This document shows positions 53,313-63,280 of a stretch of 64,000 nt of DNA, one piece after another. The DNA comes from Acidobacteriota bacterium. GTDB taxonomy: Bacteria > Acidobacteriota > UBA6911. Position 1 is the stretch's first letter, and each line of letters opens with the position of its first letter. Below the pieces are notes generated by a model. That model searched no databases. It was given only the letters and a program-made list of their open reading frames with translations, and was not told the origin of the DNA. Made by a program: the position numbers and the translations under genes. The stretch spans positions 1-64,000 of the forward strand of contig JAFGIY010000037.1 of the NCBI GenBank assembly GCA_016929335.1, in the 5' to 3' direction.

Positions 53313-54026
53313 TCACCGGAAAAGGCCTATTACCCAATCCACAGTACGCTTATACATGGAAGGGCTCATGACGGACTGCACTTCTCCGCGTTCATCCAAA
53401 ACCACGGTCTGCCCGCCGGACAGACTACGTCCTGCAATTACGGCATCCCGGGAAAGGGTGAACTCCTTGAGGTTGCCATTCTCGTATAAATAGATGCCAC
53501 TTATAAGGCTGGCTTTGCAGGGGATTCCCTGAATCTCAACATCCTCCGGCGGATAAAATGAGGCCAATCGGCCGCTGGGGAAAAATCCCGTGGTTACGCC
53601 CTCGGATCCGCCGGCGCCGCCATCGCATAAATATCCCTGAATATTCGTATCCTCGGGGAAAAAACAGGTCCGGAGTGTCTGATCGGGATTAAGCTGAATC
53701 CATGTCCCCTTCGGGATCTGATTTCCCTGAATGGTATTGGTCTCATCGAGATAGAAAGCCTTCACCCGGCCGGATTCGTAAAAGTGAACCCATCCGGCAG
53801 AGCATGGGAAGCCGTCAATAATCGCCGGGCCTTGTATGCGTACGATTACAGTTTCGCCCTGTTTCCGCAGCTGAGCTACAGGAGGCAAATGCGCGGGCAG
53901 ATTCGGCACCCAGAGATATCCCTGGCCGTTTTTGCCGGGACCGAATTTCGTCCACAGAATCCAGAAGCAGCATCCGATCAGAATAGCGGCAATTAAAACA
54001 GTGCCGAACAGCTGGGTCTTTTTCAT
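53313..54026 (-). CDS. Predicted exported protein with short repeats
   Basis: The 237-residue protein has an N-terminal membrane segment or signal (LFGTVLIAAILIGCCFWILW). The rest consists of repeated units of the form F-Y/F-x-x-G-x-L-x-S/E-F with I-Q-G or I-A-G after D-x-x (for example VKAFYLDETNTIQGN, LRTCFFPEDTNIQG, LASFYPPEDVEIQG, LKEFTLSRDAVIAG). The G-x-x-x-F-Y-x-x-G pattern resembles MORN-like beta repeats. No function is assigned. It is co-directional with nth. Confidence 0.65.
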   Translation of the reverse strand: MKKTQLFGTVLIAAILIGCCFWILWTKFGPGKNGQGYLWVPNLPAHLPPVAQLRKQGETVIVRIQGPAIIDGFPCSAGWVHFYESGRVKAFYLDETNTIQGNQIPKGTWIQLNPDQTLRTCFFPEDTNIQGYLCDGGAGGSEGVTTGFFPSGRLASFYPPEDVEIQGIPCKASLISGIYLYENGNLKEFTLSRDAVIAGRSLSGGQTVVLDERGEVQSVMSPSMYKRTVDWVIGLFR

Positions 54027-54262
54027 TCACAAATACATTAGCCCCGGTTCCCGCATATTGTCGAGCCGGATTTTCACCAGAACGGATTGGAATCTATCTC
54101 CAATGTACCGGATCCTTACATCTGTGCATATTGGACGCGTTTTGCTGAGAAAGGTTTACTTATTGATTGCATTTTATCAGGCCCAACAAATCGATGAGCC
54201 GCTTCCCTGTTATATGGATTTGGATTAATATCTCCCAAACGCATATCCCCGGAGGGTAAATC

Positions 54263-55009
54263 ATGAAATCAGGGCTGAAGCAGGAATTTATGCAACGCTG
54301 GAGCAAATATTTCCCCGGCGTCGGGTTGCCGATCGCTTTTTACTATACGGATGATGGAGAACAGGCGCCGGTTCACAGGATAGCGGAGGGACAGCATTGT
54401 TTCGTCAATGATCTGGCCGCCATCCGGCAAGGCCGGTCGCTGAGTTTCGACACCAAATCCGTTGCCTGTTTCGGAGGGAAACGCTATCTCGGATTCAGCC
54501 AGAGCCTGATGCCGAATTTCGAATACTTCCTGTCCTGCGGCATCCCCGGCAAACTTGAGGGGGAAAGGTACAAGAAGTCACCTGAACTGGTGAAGGAATT
54601 GCTCAATCATGCGCCAACTCTCAAAGCTCCGGGGAAATATATAGTTTTCAAGCGCTGGGACGCCTTGGAAGAAAAGGACCAGCCGCAGGTCATCATATTC
54701 TTTGCTTCGCCGGATGTTCTTTCGGGCCTTTACACGCTTGCAAATTACGACGAGCCGACTAACGAAGCGGTCTTTTGCCCGATGGGCGCGGGATGCGCCA
54801 CCATCGTTCAGTATCCTCTTATCGAATGCAAATCGGATCGTCCTCGCGCGGTGCTGGGAATGTTTGACGTATCCGCGCGGCCCGGAGTTGATCCGGACAC
54901 TCTGACGTTCTCGATACCCATACAGAAATTCGAACGGATGGTTGCGGATATGGATGAAAGCTTCCTGATCACGGCTTCCTGGGAAAAAGTCAAATCCCGT
55001 CTGCGATAA
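54263..55009 (+). CDS. DUF169 family protein
   Basis: The 248-residue protein matches the DUF169 pattern from memory: PIAFYYTDDG at the start, HCFVNDLAAIRQGRSLSFD, VACFGGKRYLGFS, an extended middle with DVLSGLYTLANYDEP, then FCPMGAGCATIVQYPL. The conserved Cys residues could bind a metal or Fe-S cluster. Proteins of this family occur near anaerobic metabolism genes, but biochemical function is unknown. The ribosome site GGAGG lies about ten bases before ATG 54263. It stands alone. Confidence 0.8.
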   Translation: MKSGLKQEFMQRWSKYFPGVGLPIAFYYTDDGEQAPVHRIAEGQHCFVNDLAAIRQGRSLSFDTKSVACFGGKRYLGFSQSLMPNFEYFLSCGIPGKLEGERYKKSPELVKELLNHAPTLKAPGKYIVFKRWDALEEKDQPQVIIFFASPDVLSGLYTLANYDEPTNEAVFCPMGAGCATIVQYPLIECKSDRPRAVLGMFDVSARPGVDPDTLTFSIPIQKFERMVADMDESFLITASWEKVKSRLR

Positions 55010-55096
55010 GAAGCGGCCACGAATTTCACGAATATTTAATATTTTTAATTCGTGCAATGCGTGGCGCTTTTCTCCTGGATCTCATCTTAGCTGGAT

Positions 55097-55525
55097 TCAT
55101 TTCTTTGCCCGCATGGAGGGCGCCGGCAGAAGAGACGCCGGTTTTATATCGGACGGAGGGACGGTAGGGCTGAACCACGTCAGGAAAGAGCCGGCATCAT
55201 AAACGCGAGAATAGCCTTTGTTATTCAGATATTCTGCAGCCTCCTGCGACCGGTTGCCGGTGCGGCAGTAGAGAATGATGGCCCGATCTTTTGGAATTTT
55301 AACGATTTCATCTTTGAATGGCGCCGGCCAGGAAAGGTTGTACGGCTTACAGGCAGTATTTCCAATTACAGAATAAATTTCTTTGCTGTCCCGTATATCA
55401 ATCAGTATGAAATCAAAGGGGGCGCCGTTTTTGAGATAGCCTTTCAGAATCCCCTGGTTCAGGGGAATGACCGCAGCCTGACAAAGGCTCACGGCTGCCA
55501 CCATGCAGAGCATTATTGATCGCAT
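55097..55525 (-). CDS. Exported rhodanese-domain protein
   Basis: The 142-residue protein has a signal peptide (MRSIMLCMVAAVSLCQAA) and one rhodanese domain: FILIDIRDSKE, IILYCRTGNRSQEAAEYLNNKGY with the active-site Cys followed by the R-T-G-N-R-S loop, and VYDAGSFLTW. It would handle persulfide sulfur transfer in the periplasm. No partner gene is adjacent. A natural length for a single-domain rhodanese. Confidence 0.88.
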   Translation of the reverse strand: MRSIMLCMVAAVSLCQAAVIPLNQGILKGYLKNGAPFDFILIDIRDSKEIYSVIGNTACKPYNLSWPAPFKDEIVKIPKDRAIILYCRTGNRSQEAAEYLNNKGYSRVYDAGSFLTWFSPTVPPSDIKPASLLPAPSMRAKK

Positions 55526-55757
55526 ATTACTCCTCTTAAAATATGGCTGTTAAGGTTTCACACGGCCGGTCATGATTTCAAGCTGATTTTTCAAAATATG
55601 TCTTCATAGAAGAAAACAAATCCCTTCATTCGAATGGGGCCGGATAGACATTCAAAATCCCGAAATTTCTTGATATGGATCAAGGACTCTCCCGCAGAGC
55701 TGTTCCATAATAGAAATCGATGACAACATATTGATTATCAGGGGATAGGGAGCATTT

Positions 55758-56702
55758 ATGAAACGAAAGATTATCGCCATCGACCAGGAAAAATGCAATG
55801 GATGCGGGCTATGTGCTTCAGGTTGTCCCGAGGGCGCTCTGAAGATCATCGATGGCAAAGCACGCCTTGTCGGCGATCTGCTTTGTGACGGCCTCGGTGC
55901 CTGCCTGCAGACGTGTCCGGAAAATGCAATCAGCATAGAGGAGCGGGAGGCTGAGCCCTACAACGAAATCACGGCTCTGGAAAATATCATTCCGCAGGGA
56001 CAAAATGTGCTGAAAGCCCATCTCGAGCACTTAAGCAGCCACGGCCAGACAACATACCTCAATCAGGCTCTGTCTTATCTGCGCGAACATCAGATACCGT
56101 TTGATCTTTCCCAGGAAGCTCCTGCTGCACACTCCATCCCCCGCCATTGCCCGGGCTCACAAAGCATGGCATTTCCTTCCCGGCAGGGCAGCGAAGAGAA
56201 CGGCGAAGCCCGGCCATCCCGACTTATGCATTGGCCGATTCAGCTTCACCTGATTTCGCCTGCAGCGCCCCACTACCGCAATTCGGATCTGTTGATTGCG
56301 GCGGACTGCGTGGCCTTTTCGTTGGGGGATTTTCACAGGGATTTTTTAAAGGGCCGGACACTGGCGATTGCCTGTCCCAAACTGGATACGCGCCAGGAAG
56401 TCTATACAGAAAAGCTGACCGCTATGATCGATCAGGCAGGTCTTAAATCCATCAGTGTTCTAATCATGCAGGTCCCGTGCTGTAATGGCCTTCTCAGGCT
56501 GGTAAGGGAAGCGGCAAGCCGGGCCGCCCATAAGGTTCCCATTCGTTGCGTGGTTGTCGGGATTCGTGGCGAAATCCTGAGCGACTCTCCTGTCGATATC
56601 GAGTCAGGGACCTCCGGCAAAACCGGAAGCCTGACAGGGGAACCGCTCAAAGCGGTTGGCACTGCGTCCATAAAGGAAGGAAGCATTGGGATGTTTTCTT
56701 AG
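55758..56702 (+). CDS. Two-[4Fe-4S] ferredoxin-type protein with C-terminal extension
   Basis: The 314-residue protein starts with AGGGAG upstream. Its N-terminal 70 residues carry two ferredoxin clusters (CNGCGLCASGCPEGAL and CDGLGACLQTCPENAI; the second has C-x3-C spacing). A C-terminal domain of about 130 residues (after HWPIQLHLISPAAPHY) contains Cys motifs AADCVAFS, IACPKLD and QVPCCNGL. This layout is known in ATPase-free ferredoxin proteins linked to hybrid-cluster or Hcp-type redox genes. The role is electron transfer; the partner is not identified. The linker is low complexity. Confidence 0.82.
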   Translation: MKRKIIAIDQEKCNGCGLCASGCPEGALKIIDGKARLVGDLLCDGLGACLQTCPENAISIEEREAEPYNEITALENIIPQGQNVLKAHLEHLSSHGQTTYLNQALSYLREHQIPFDLSQEAPAAHSIPRHCPGSQSMAFPSRQGSEENGEARPSRLMHWPIQLHLISPAAPHYRNSDLLIAADCVAFSLGDFHRDFLKGRTLAIACPKLDTRQEVYTEKLTAMIDQAGLKSISVLIMQVPCCNGLLRLVREAASRAAHKVPIRCVVVGIRGEILSDSPVDIESGTSGKTGSLTGEPLKAVGTASIKEGSIGMFS

Positions 56703-56751
56703 AGCCTCAGAGCCTTGGAGTCTTTGAGTTGAATCAACTCCAAGACTCCAA
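56701..56751. repeat. Palindromic repeat, GAGTCTT/AAGACTC family
   Basis: GCCTTGGAGTCTTTGAGTTG pairs with CAACTCCAAGACTCCAAG just after the ferredoxin-type gene. A related hairpin lies at 58068-58118. Confidence 0.65.
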
Positions 56752-56946
56752 GAATAGTCAAACATTCTGCAATAAACAGCCGGGGTACTGAGGAAAAATC
56801 CCGCAGCAGCTCTCCTTGACATCCGATGCCCTCCGTTGGACAATTCCGTGTGCATATCGTTCATCTTCCACTCATGCCGTATCGACAAAGCAGGGACAAT
56901 GCAAAGCGATCCGGCATCAATAATCAGGAATAGGAGCGGCTTCATA

Positions 56947-58050
56947 ATGATCCGACGAAATCTGATGTGCTTGTTTGCCATAATTGCCGTGCTTTGTTTT
57001 TCAATCCCGGCGCAGGAGAGTAAATCCCCGGTTGCTCCCTCACCCAAAGCAAGTTCTGCGACTCCTGTGACTTCGGCAAGCCCGGATACGCAGGCAGCCC
57101 CTGCAGCCAAAGAAGAGAAATCGGACCTGGTCGTGCTTACGGTTTTTGGAGAACCCGTAACCGAAAAGCAGGTTCTCACCGCCATAAGCTTGCTGGCGCG
57201 CGAAAAACAGGCCCCATCGAATCCCGGTCAACCTCGCAACGTGACATTATTTATGGGCGCGATCGACAACATCATTTCATCGGCCGCATTGAAAAATCAG
57301 GCAAAGGAGCTGAACATAGATTCCGATCCGGCCAGAACAGATCAGCAGATTGAATCGCTTAAGAAACAATTCCCTTCGCCTGAGGAGTTTCAGAAAGCGT
57401 TGGCGGCCCAGAATACCAGCGAGGCCCAGCTGCGCAAAAATGTCGAAGACAGCATCAAGATGCAGCGGGTGATCGACCATGCGGTTAAAGACGTTCCGCC
57501 TGCCGGCGATGACGATATAGCGAAGTTTTATGAAAATAATCCGAAAAGCTTTGCATCTCCCGATCGGGTACACGCGGCGCATATTCTGTTGCTGGTGGAT
57601 AGGAAAGCCACCCCCGAACAGAAAGAGGAAATAAGAAAGAAAATCGAGGGAATCCGCGCGGATATTGAAGCCGGCAAAATCACTTTTGAGGATGCAGCTA
57701 AAAACTTTTCGCAGGATAAGGGGACTGTTCCAAGAGGCGGTGATCTTGGATTTTTCGGTCGCGGCAACATGGTGAAGCCGTTTGAAGACGCCGCTTTTGC
57801 GGGGGAACCCGGCACGTTAACGCCGGTTATCGAATCCGAATACGGATTTCACGTCATTAAGATAATTGAGAAAAAGTCCGCCGGAACGATTTCGCTGGAA
57901 GAGGCAAAGCCCCAGATAAAGCAATACCTGGATCAACAGAATAAGAGACGGGTGATGCAGCAGTATGTTAAAGATCTGAAAGCCAAAGCCGCAGTTGAAA
58001 ACTTCATGACGGCGGAGGAGTTCCTCAAGCGCCATCCGGAAGTTAAATAG
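56947..58050 (+). CDS. Exported parvulin-type peptidylprolyl isomerase (SurA/PrsA-like)
   Basis: The 367-residue protein starts at ATG 56947 with TAGGAGC upstream and a signal peptide (LMCLFAIIAVLCFSIPA). A Pro/Ser/Ala linker leads to a SurA-type N-terminal chaperone region (LVVLTVFGEPVTEKQVL, a helix-rich stretch), and a C-terminal PpiC domain from about 230: VHAAHILLLVDRKA, DKGTVPRGGDLGFFGRGNMV, FAGEPGTLTPVIESEYGFHVIKI, quoted in part. It assists folding of exported proteins. An earlier in-frame start would precede the signal and is rejected. Confidence 0.92.
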   Translation: MIRRNLMCLFAIIAVLCFSIPAQESKSPVAPSPKASSATPVTSASPDTQAAPAAKEEKSDLVVLTVFGEPVTEKQVLTAISLLAREKQAPSNPGQPRNVTLFMGAIDNIISSAALKNQAKELNIDSDPARTDQQIESLKKQFPSPEEFQKALAAQNTSEAQLRKNVEDSIKMQRVIDHAVKDVPPAGDDDIAKFYENNPKSFASPDRVHAAHILLLVDRKATPEQKEEIRKKIEGIRADIEAGKITFEDAAKNFSQDKGTVPRGGDLGFFGRGNMVKPFEDAAFAGEPGTLTPVIESEYGFHVIKIIEKKSAGTISLEEAKPQIKQYLDQQNKRRVMQQYVKDLKAKAAVENFMTAEEFLKRHPEVK

Positions 58051-58067
58051 ATGCCAAGAAGCTATGA

Positions 58068-58118
58068 GCCCTGGAGTCCCGGAAACCGGCAATAGCTCCA
58101 GGACTCAAAGGCTCGCAG
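58068..58118. repeat. Palindromic repeat, GAGTCTT/AAGACTC family
   Basis: CCTGGAGTCCCGGAAACCGG with inverted CCAGGACTCAAAGGCTC between the convergent parvulin and ilvD genes. No T-run; may serve as a bidirectional terminator-like structure. Confidence 0.6.
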
Positions 58119-58136
58119 ATTTGAAGAATAATGCGG

Positions 58137-59975
58137 TTAGATCTTTTCCGGAATGATGCGCACCGCTCCTTTATCCGCCGAAGCCGCAAATAAAGCGTAA
58201 GCACGAAGCGCCGGCGAGATCTGCCGCCTGCGCCGCGGCTGGAAAGCCGATGCGCCTTTCGCAATTTCCTGAGCCCGCCGCTCCGCCAATTCCTTTTCAC
58301 TGATCTTTATCTCAATTGCTCTGTTGGGAATATCGATCGCGATTTTATCGCCGTTTTTGATCAGCGCGATCGCGCCTCCCGATGCAGCTTCCGGCGAAAC
58401 ATGGCCGATGGAGAGCCCGGAAGTGCCTCCGGAAAATCTTCCATCGGTAATAAGCGCGCACCGCACGCCCAGATGCCGTGATTTGATGTAGGATGTAGGA
58501 TATAGCATTTCCTGCATGCCCGGGCCGCCCTTCGGACCTTCGTACCGGATCACCACGACATTGCCCGCCTGCACTTCTCCTCCCAGGATCCCTTCGCACG
58601 CCGCCTCCTGAGAATCGTACACACACGCCGTGCCTGTAAAGCGAAGTATCGACTCATCCACTCCTGCAGTCTTCACGATGCATCCCTGCGGCGCCAGGTT
58701 TCCGAACAGGACTGCAAGTCCGCCCTCTCTGGAATAGCAGTGCTCCATGTCGCGTATGCATCCCGACTTGCGGTCGAGGTCGAGTCCCGGATAATAAGTT
58801 TCCTGCGAAGCGAGCGCCAGGTTGCGGCCTTTGGCGCCAGGGGCGCTTAAATAGATCTTTTTCGCCTCCTCCGCAGCGGAAGCGCCTGCAATGTCATATT
58901 GTTCCAGGACGGATTTCAGGTCCGGGCTGTCCACACGTTTCACCGAAGGATCGATGAGACCTGCGCGCATCAGCTCTCCCATAATCGCCATAATTCCGCC
59001 TGCCCGGCTGACATCTTCCAGATGATATTGGGAGCTCGGCGCGACCTTGCACAGAACCGGCATCTTCCGGGAAAGCTGATCAATGTCCGCCATGGAAAAA
59101 TCAACTTCCGCCTCTCTGGCAACGGCCAGCAGATGCAGGACGGTATTAGTGGAACCGCCCATCGCAATGTCCAGGGCCATCGCATTCATGAAAGCCCGTC
59201 GCGTGGCGATGGAACGGGGCAGAACCGATTCGTCATCCCGCATATAGCGCGCATGAGCCATTTCCACTATCAGCCCTGCAGCCTTTTCAAACAAGCCGAG
59301 CCGGTTCTTGTGCGTTGCCACGATCGTGCCGTTGCCCGGCAGTGCCAGCCCCAGGGCTTCAGTAAGACAGTTCATGGAATTTGCCGTGAACATGCCCGAG
59401 CATGATCCGCAAGTGGGGCAGGCCACCATTTCCAGATCCGCAACTTCCTTGTCCGATACCGCAGGATCTCCGGCCATAACCATCGCGTCAATCAGGTCGT
59501 AGCGCTTCGTTCCCAGAATCCCGGCTTCCATGGGTCCGCCGGAAACGAAAATGGAGGGGACATTCAGGCGCATTGCCGCCATCAGCATGCCGGGAGTAAT
59601 TTTGTCGCAATTGGTAATGCAGATCATCGCGTCGGCTGTATGTGCGTTCATCATATACTCTACGCTGTCCGCGATGAGCTCTCTTGAAGGGAGGGAATAA
59701 AGCATGCCCTCATGGCCCATTGCGATGCCGTCATCGATGGCGATCGTATTGAATTCGGCGGCGAAGCAGCCTTTTTCTTCAATAATTCTCTTTACCATCT
59801 GCCCGATTTCATGCAGGTGCACGTGACCCGGGACAAACTGTGTAAATGAATTGACGATCGCAATAACCGGCTTCCCGATCTGATCCTCGCGCATTCCGTT
59901 GGCGCGCCACAAGCTCCGGGCGCCCGCCATTCGTCGTCCTTCGGTCGAAGTTGCACTCCTCAGTTTGGTAGGCAT
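58137..59975 (-). CDS. ilvD: Dihydroxy-acid dehydratase
   Basis: The 612-residue enzyme makes 2-oxo acids from dihydroxy acids in valine, leucine and isoleucine synthesis. Motifs: [16 protein letters not shown], the Cys ligands [12 protein letters not shown] and [23 protein letters not shown], quoted in part, for the [Fe-S] cluster, and [24 protein letters not shown] at the C-terminus. The length matches the longer (E. coli type, ~616) class with a [4Fe-4S] cluster. It stands alone and is complete. Confidence 0.96.
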   Translation of the reverse strand: MPTKLRSATSTEGRRMAGARSLWRANGMREDQIGKPVIAIVNSFTQFVPGHVHLHEIGQMVKRIIEEKGCFAAEFNTIAIDDGIAMGHEGMLYSLPSRELIADSVEYMMNAHTADAMICITNCDKITPGMLMAAMRLNVPSIFVSGGPMEAGILGTKRYDLIDAMVMAGDPAVSDKEVADLEMVACPTCGSCSGMFTANSMNCLTEALGLALPGNGTIVATHKNRLGLFEKAAGLIVEMAHARYMRDDESVLPRSIATRRAFMNAMALDIAMGGSTNTVLHLLAVAREAEVDFSMADIDQLSRKMPVLCKVAPSSQYHLEDVSRAGGIMAIMGELMRAGLIDPSVKRVDSPDLKSVLEQYDIAGASAAEEAKKIYLSAPGAKGRNLALASQETYYPGLDLDRKSGCIRDMEHCYSREGGLAVLFGNLAPQGCIVKTAGVDESILRFTGTACVYDSQEAACEGILGGEVQAGNVVVIRYEGPKGGPGMQEMLYPTSYIKSRHLGVRCALITDGRFSGGTSGLSIGHVSPEAASGGAIALIKNGDKIAIDIPNRAIEIKISEKELAERRAQEIAKGASAFQPRRRRQISPALRAYALFAASADKGAVRIIPEKI

Positions 59976-60086
59976 AATCTCCCTTTCATTTTCGGTGTAT
60001 CCGTCAAAATAGCGAATACGCGCCCGATAATCAACTATCTCATGTTCAAGAGATATTTATGCCTGATCTTCTGCTTGCACCAACAT

Positions 60087-60106
60087 GTCGCGGCTGAAGC
60101 CGCGAC
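60087..60106. repeat. REP-like palindrome
   Basis: GTCGCGGCTGAAGCCGCGAC is a perfect palindrome of the REP family between ilvD and the small membrane protein gene. Confidence 0.75.
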
Positions 60107-60137
60107 CCACATGAGAATAAAAAAACACACAGGCATT

Positions 60138-60347
60138 TTATTCGGGGTTTCGATCCTGGATGGTGCGCACGATTGTTTTTACGATGAGGATGGCGAAAAA
60201 GCACAGGACGAATCCGAGCACGAAGCGTTCATGTGAGTTTCGGACCGGGAGCAGTGCAATGAGCGCGATCACGATAAGGATCAGATAGCAGCCCAATGCT
60301 ATCAGCAGTCTGCGGTTTGTGCGTAGAAATTGCCGTATGGGCATCAT
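60138..60347 (-). CDS. Small membrane protein, unknown function
   Basis: The 69-residue protein has two hydrophobic helices (LLIALGCYLILIVIALIALLP and FVLGFVLCFFAILIVKTIV) and a basic N-terminus. ATG 60347 (with a second ATG at 60344) is chosen; longer in-frame extensions run into the neighbouring gene. It follows the EMO-like gene by 65 bases on the same strand. I do not recognise the family. Confidence 0.6.
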   Translation of the reverse strand: MMPIRQFLRTNRRLLIALGCYLILIVIALIALLPVRNSHERFVLGFVLCFFAILIVKTIVRTIQDRNPE

Positions 60348-60412
60348 CTCACTCGAAAAGTCTAACCCGCTTAATTCATGAATAAAGCGGGCGCGTGAAG
60401 GCCTCAGGGATT

Positions 60413-62467
60413 CTATTTTTTCGGCGGCTCCAGGCTGTCGGCTGTGAGCGATGCGACATCGATGACACGCATGCTTTCGTCGTAGTTGAGCAGCTTCAAA
60501 GAATCCTGAAGCATATGCAAACAGTAAGCGCAGGCGGTTACTATCGTATCCGCTCCTGCCGCATGCGCCTGCTTCACCCGTATGTTGTTGATCCGCTCCC
60601 CGCGCTTCAGATCCATGAAGTAGTGCCCGCCACCGGCTCCGCAGCACAGGCTCCTGGCGCGGCGGTTTTTCATCTCACACAACTGCGCCTGAGGGATCGC
60701 GGCAATCACATCGCGCGCCGGCTCGTAGATCTTCTGGTAACGCCCGAGATAGCATGGATCGTGGTACACATATTTTCGCGCATCGCCGAACTGCGGTTTC
60801 AGCGAACCCCGGCGTATCATGTCGCGGACAAATTCACTGTGATGGACGACATTGAAGTGACCGCCGAACTGCGGATACTCATTTTTGAGTACGTTGTAGC
60901 AATGCGGGCACCCCGTCAGAAGAGTTTTGAATTCACGCTGTTTCAGCAGCTCAACCTGCTCCTTGGCAGTCTGCTGGAAGAGCATCTCCTGCCCCATGAT
61001 CCGCGCAGGATCGCCGCAGCACTTTTCATCGCTGCCGAGCACGCCGAACTTGATCCCGCATTTCTCCATCAACCGGCAGATGTCGGTCGCGATTTTGTGC
61101 TTCTGCGGATCGTAAGCCACGATGCATCCGATCCAGTACAACACGTCGACTTTTTCTCCGGGTTTAACAACCGGTATCTTCGCCTGTTCGAGCCAGTCCG
61201 TCTTGTCGGACAGCGGGCCGAAGGGATTTCCATTGGTTTCATATGTGCGGAGCGCACGTCCGGCCTCTTCCGGCATGCGTCCCTGAATGAGCACTTCATT
61301 GCGCCGGATTTCCATCAGCGTACCGACATGGTCGATAAGCGCGGGACAGACTTCGACACAGGCCCCGCAGGTGCGGCAATGCCAGATAAACTCCTCGTCA
61401 AAAGCCTTGCCCACGATGTCGGCAATCTCGGCGGCCTTCTCCTGATTGGCGCCATTATCTTTGTCGAACTCAACCAGAGACTGCTTGATGCGGGCGATCA
61501 GCTGTCTTGGAGTGAAATAGTCTTTGTCGGCCATATACGCCGGGCAGACTTCCTCGCATCGACCGCAGGAAACACATATATCCAGATCCATGCGTTGCTT
61601 CCACGTCAGCTCGTCGGCTTTTTGAAGACCGATCCTGAGATCGTCGCCCTCCGTGCTTTCCATCAGCTTTTCGATGTCGTCGCGCTGGAGTTCTCCCCGC
61701 GGTTTCAGTTTCGAGAAAAAAGCATTGGTCGGGAGCGAAAGCAGGTGCACAAACTTGGTATGCGGAATCACGGCAATCCAGCCCAGTGCAAGGACAGTAT
61801 GCAGCCACCAGAGTGATGCATGCAGAGTTTTCCCCGCGTTTTCACTTGTTCCGGCGAAGAGCACCGCAAAAGCTGAACCTACCGGGGCGAGAGCCCTCCA
61901 GGGATCGCCGTTCACCGCGATGCGCAACCCTTCAACCAGGTAGCCTGTAACGATCATGCCGGCGATCAGCAGAAGGACCAGGCCGTCTTCAACGGTATTC
62001 GGGACCGTTTCGGGCCTGGTAACATATCGGCGGTAGGCCGCCATGGCTATGCCGACCAGGATAAGGATTCCGGCGAGTTCGGAAGCTACGGAGAAGAAAA
62101 CGTAAATGAATCCTTTAAAAAGATTCAGCTGAAGACCAAGCAATTGGCCGGCATCATACTCGATCATGACAACCAGTGTCGTCACAACCAAAACGACAAA
62201 TGAATAAAAGATAAGGCAATGGAATATTGCCGGATAGCCGGAGTTGCGGACCTGCTTCTGCAGAAAAATTTCGCGCAGAAGAATTTTCAGGCGTTTGGCC
62301 CAATCCGAAGGCTTTTCTTTTTCAGCCTTTCCCCTGCGCCAGAACTCTATCCTCTGGTACATTCCCCAGGCAAATATCGCCAGGGCGATAAAAAATAAAA
62401 CATACATTAACCAAACATGGGAAATATTCCACATTAACGGCCGAGTCGCTTCAGAAAGTGGCGGCAT
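60413..62467 (-). CDS. Membrane-bound (Fe-S) oxidoreductase, EMO/HdrD-like
   Basis: The 684-residue protein fuses an N-terminal membrane region with five or more helices (residues 15-250, NarI/cytochrome-like) to two [4Fe-4S] ferredoxin clusters (CVSCGRCEEVC and CRTCGACVEVC). HdrD/GlpC-type CCG domains follow (YWIGCIVAYD, SDEKCCGDPAR, TGCPHCYNVLKNEY, HDPCYLGRY, SLCCGAGGGHYF). This layout is that of EMO, the ETF-menaquinone oxidoreductase of anaerobic fatty-acid and amino-acid degraders. No etfAB genes are seen in the window, so the electron donor is open. Cytoplasmic Fe-S domain; quinone reduction in the membrane is inferred. Confidence 0.88.
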   Translation of the reverse strand: MPPLSEATRPLMWNISHVWLMYVLFFIALAIFAWGMYQRIEFWRRGKAEKEKPSDWAKRLKILLREIFLQKQVRNSGYPAIFHCLIFYSFVVLVVTTLVVMIEYDAGQLLGLQLNLFKGFIYVFFSVASELAGILILVGIAMAAYRRYVTRPETVPNTVEDGLVLLLIAGMIVTGYLVEGLRIAVNGDPWRALAPVGSAFAVLFAGTSENAGKTLHASLWWLHTVLALGWIAVIPHTKFVHLLSLPTNAFFSKLKPRGELQRDDIEKLMESTEGDDLRIGLQKADELTWKQRMDLDICVSCGRCEEVCPAYMADKDYFTPRQLIARIKQSLVEFDKDNGANQEKAAEIADIVGKAFDEEFIWHCRTCGACVEVCPALIDHVGTLMEIRRNEVLIQGRMPEEAGRALRTYETNGNPFGPLSDKTDWLEQAKIPVVKPGEKVDVLYWIGCIVAYDPQKHKIATDICRLMEKCGIKFGVLGSDEKCCGDPARIMGQEMLFQQTAKEQVELLKQREFKTLLTGCPHCYNVLKNEYPQFGGHFNVVHHSEFVRDMIRRGSLKPQFGDARKYVYHDPCYLGRYQKIYEPARDVIAAIPQAQLCEMKNRRARSLCCGAGGGHYFMDLKRGERINNIRVKQAHAAGADTIVTACAYCLHMLQDSLKLLNYDESMRVIDVASLTADSLEPPKK

Positions 62468-62654
62468 CCTTTTTACCTCGCTTTATAAAAGGGCTGAACC
62501 GATCGTCTGCTATTATTCCGAAACCATCGGTCAAAATGCAACACGTATCAGGTCCCGTCCGTGTCCGCGATCGATCAGACAGGCCCAAAATTGTGTTTCC
62601 GCTTTACTGCAGTCGCGCCATGTGGGATATAGGGATATATTCGGAGAAGTCATT

Positions 62655-63239
62655 ATGAAAGTATTGGCGATCAATGGAAGCGGAAGGAAGGACGGCAACA
62701 CGTTTCTGCTGCTGAATATCGTTCTGGATGAACTAAAGAGTGAAAAGATTGATACGGAGATGATCCAGATGGCGGAAAGAAATCCGCTGCAGGGTTGCAC
62801 GGCATGCTTCAAATGCATGGAGCGGAAGAACATGAAGTGCGCGATCGAGTCGGATCCGTTCAACGATTATTTTGCCAGGATCAGCGAAGCGGATGGAATC
62901 CTGCTGGGATCACCGGTCTATTTTTCCGATATCACCGCCGGCATGAAAGCCCTGATCGAGCGATGCGGCTTTGTAAGCCGGGCTAACGGCGGGATACTGC
63001 GGCGGAAAGCCGGAGCCGGAGTACTTGCGGTGCGCCGCGCAGGCTCCAATCACGCCCTGGCCAGCCTGAACTATCTGTTTTTGATCAGCGAAATGATCAT
63101 TCCCGGATCCAGTTATTGGAACATGGGGCTGGGGCGCAATCCGGGCGAGGTGCTGGGCGATGCCGAGGGGATCGAAACCATGAAAACCCTCGGCAAAAAT
63201 ATGGCCTGGCTCCTGAAGCAGATCAAGCGCCGGCATTGA
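62655..63239 (+). CDS. Iron-sulfur flavoprotein-like NADPH-dependent FMN reductase
   Basis: The 194-residue protein starts at ATG 62655, divergent from the EMO-like gene. It has the flavodoxin-like FMN motif INGSGRKDGNT, then the compact Cys cluster CTACFKCMERKNMKC (C-x2-C-x2-C-x7-C) found in archaeal and anaerobic iron-sulfur flavoproteins (ISF). LGSPVYFSDITAGMKALIER, quoted in part, closes the flavin site. Such proteins move electrons between ferredoxin and flavin, often for oxidative-stress or C1 metabolism. A good functional match to the adjacent Fe-S oxidoreductase, but no direct coupling is shown. Confidence 0.87.
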   Translation: MKVLAINGSGRKDGNTFLLLNIVLDELKSEKIDTEMIQMAERNPLQGCTACFKCMERKNMKCAIESDPFNDYFARISEADGILLGSPVYFSDITAGMKALIERCGFVSRANGGILRRKAGAGVLAVRRAGSNHALASLNYLFLISEMIIPGSSYWNMGLGRNPGEVLGDAEGIETMKTLGKNMAWLLKQIKRRH

Positions 63240-63280
63240 CTGTAACCGGACAATCCCAATGATTGGATCAGCTGTGCCGT

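Noticed and set aside
60348-60647. A longer version of the small membrane protein
   Set aside because: The extra 100 codons overlap the 3' part of the EMO-like gene in another frame and have no conserved sequence; the start at 60347 gives a normal small membrane protein.
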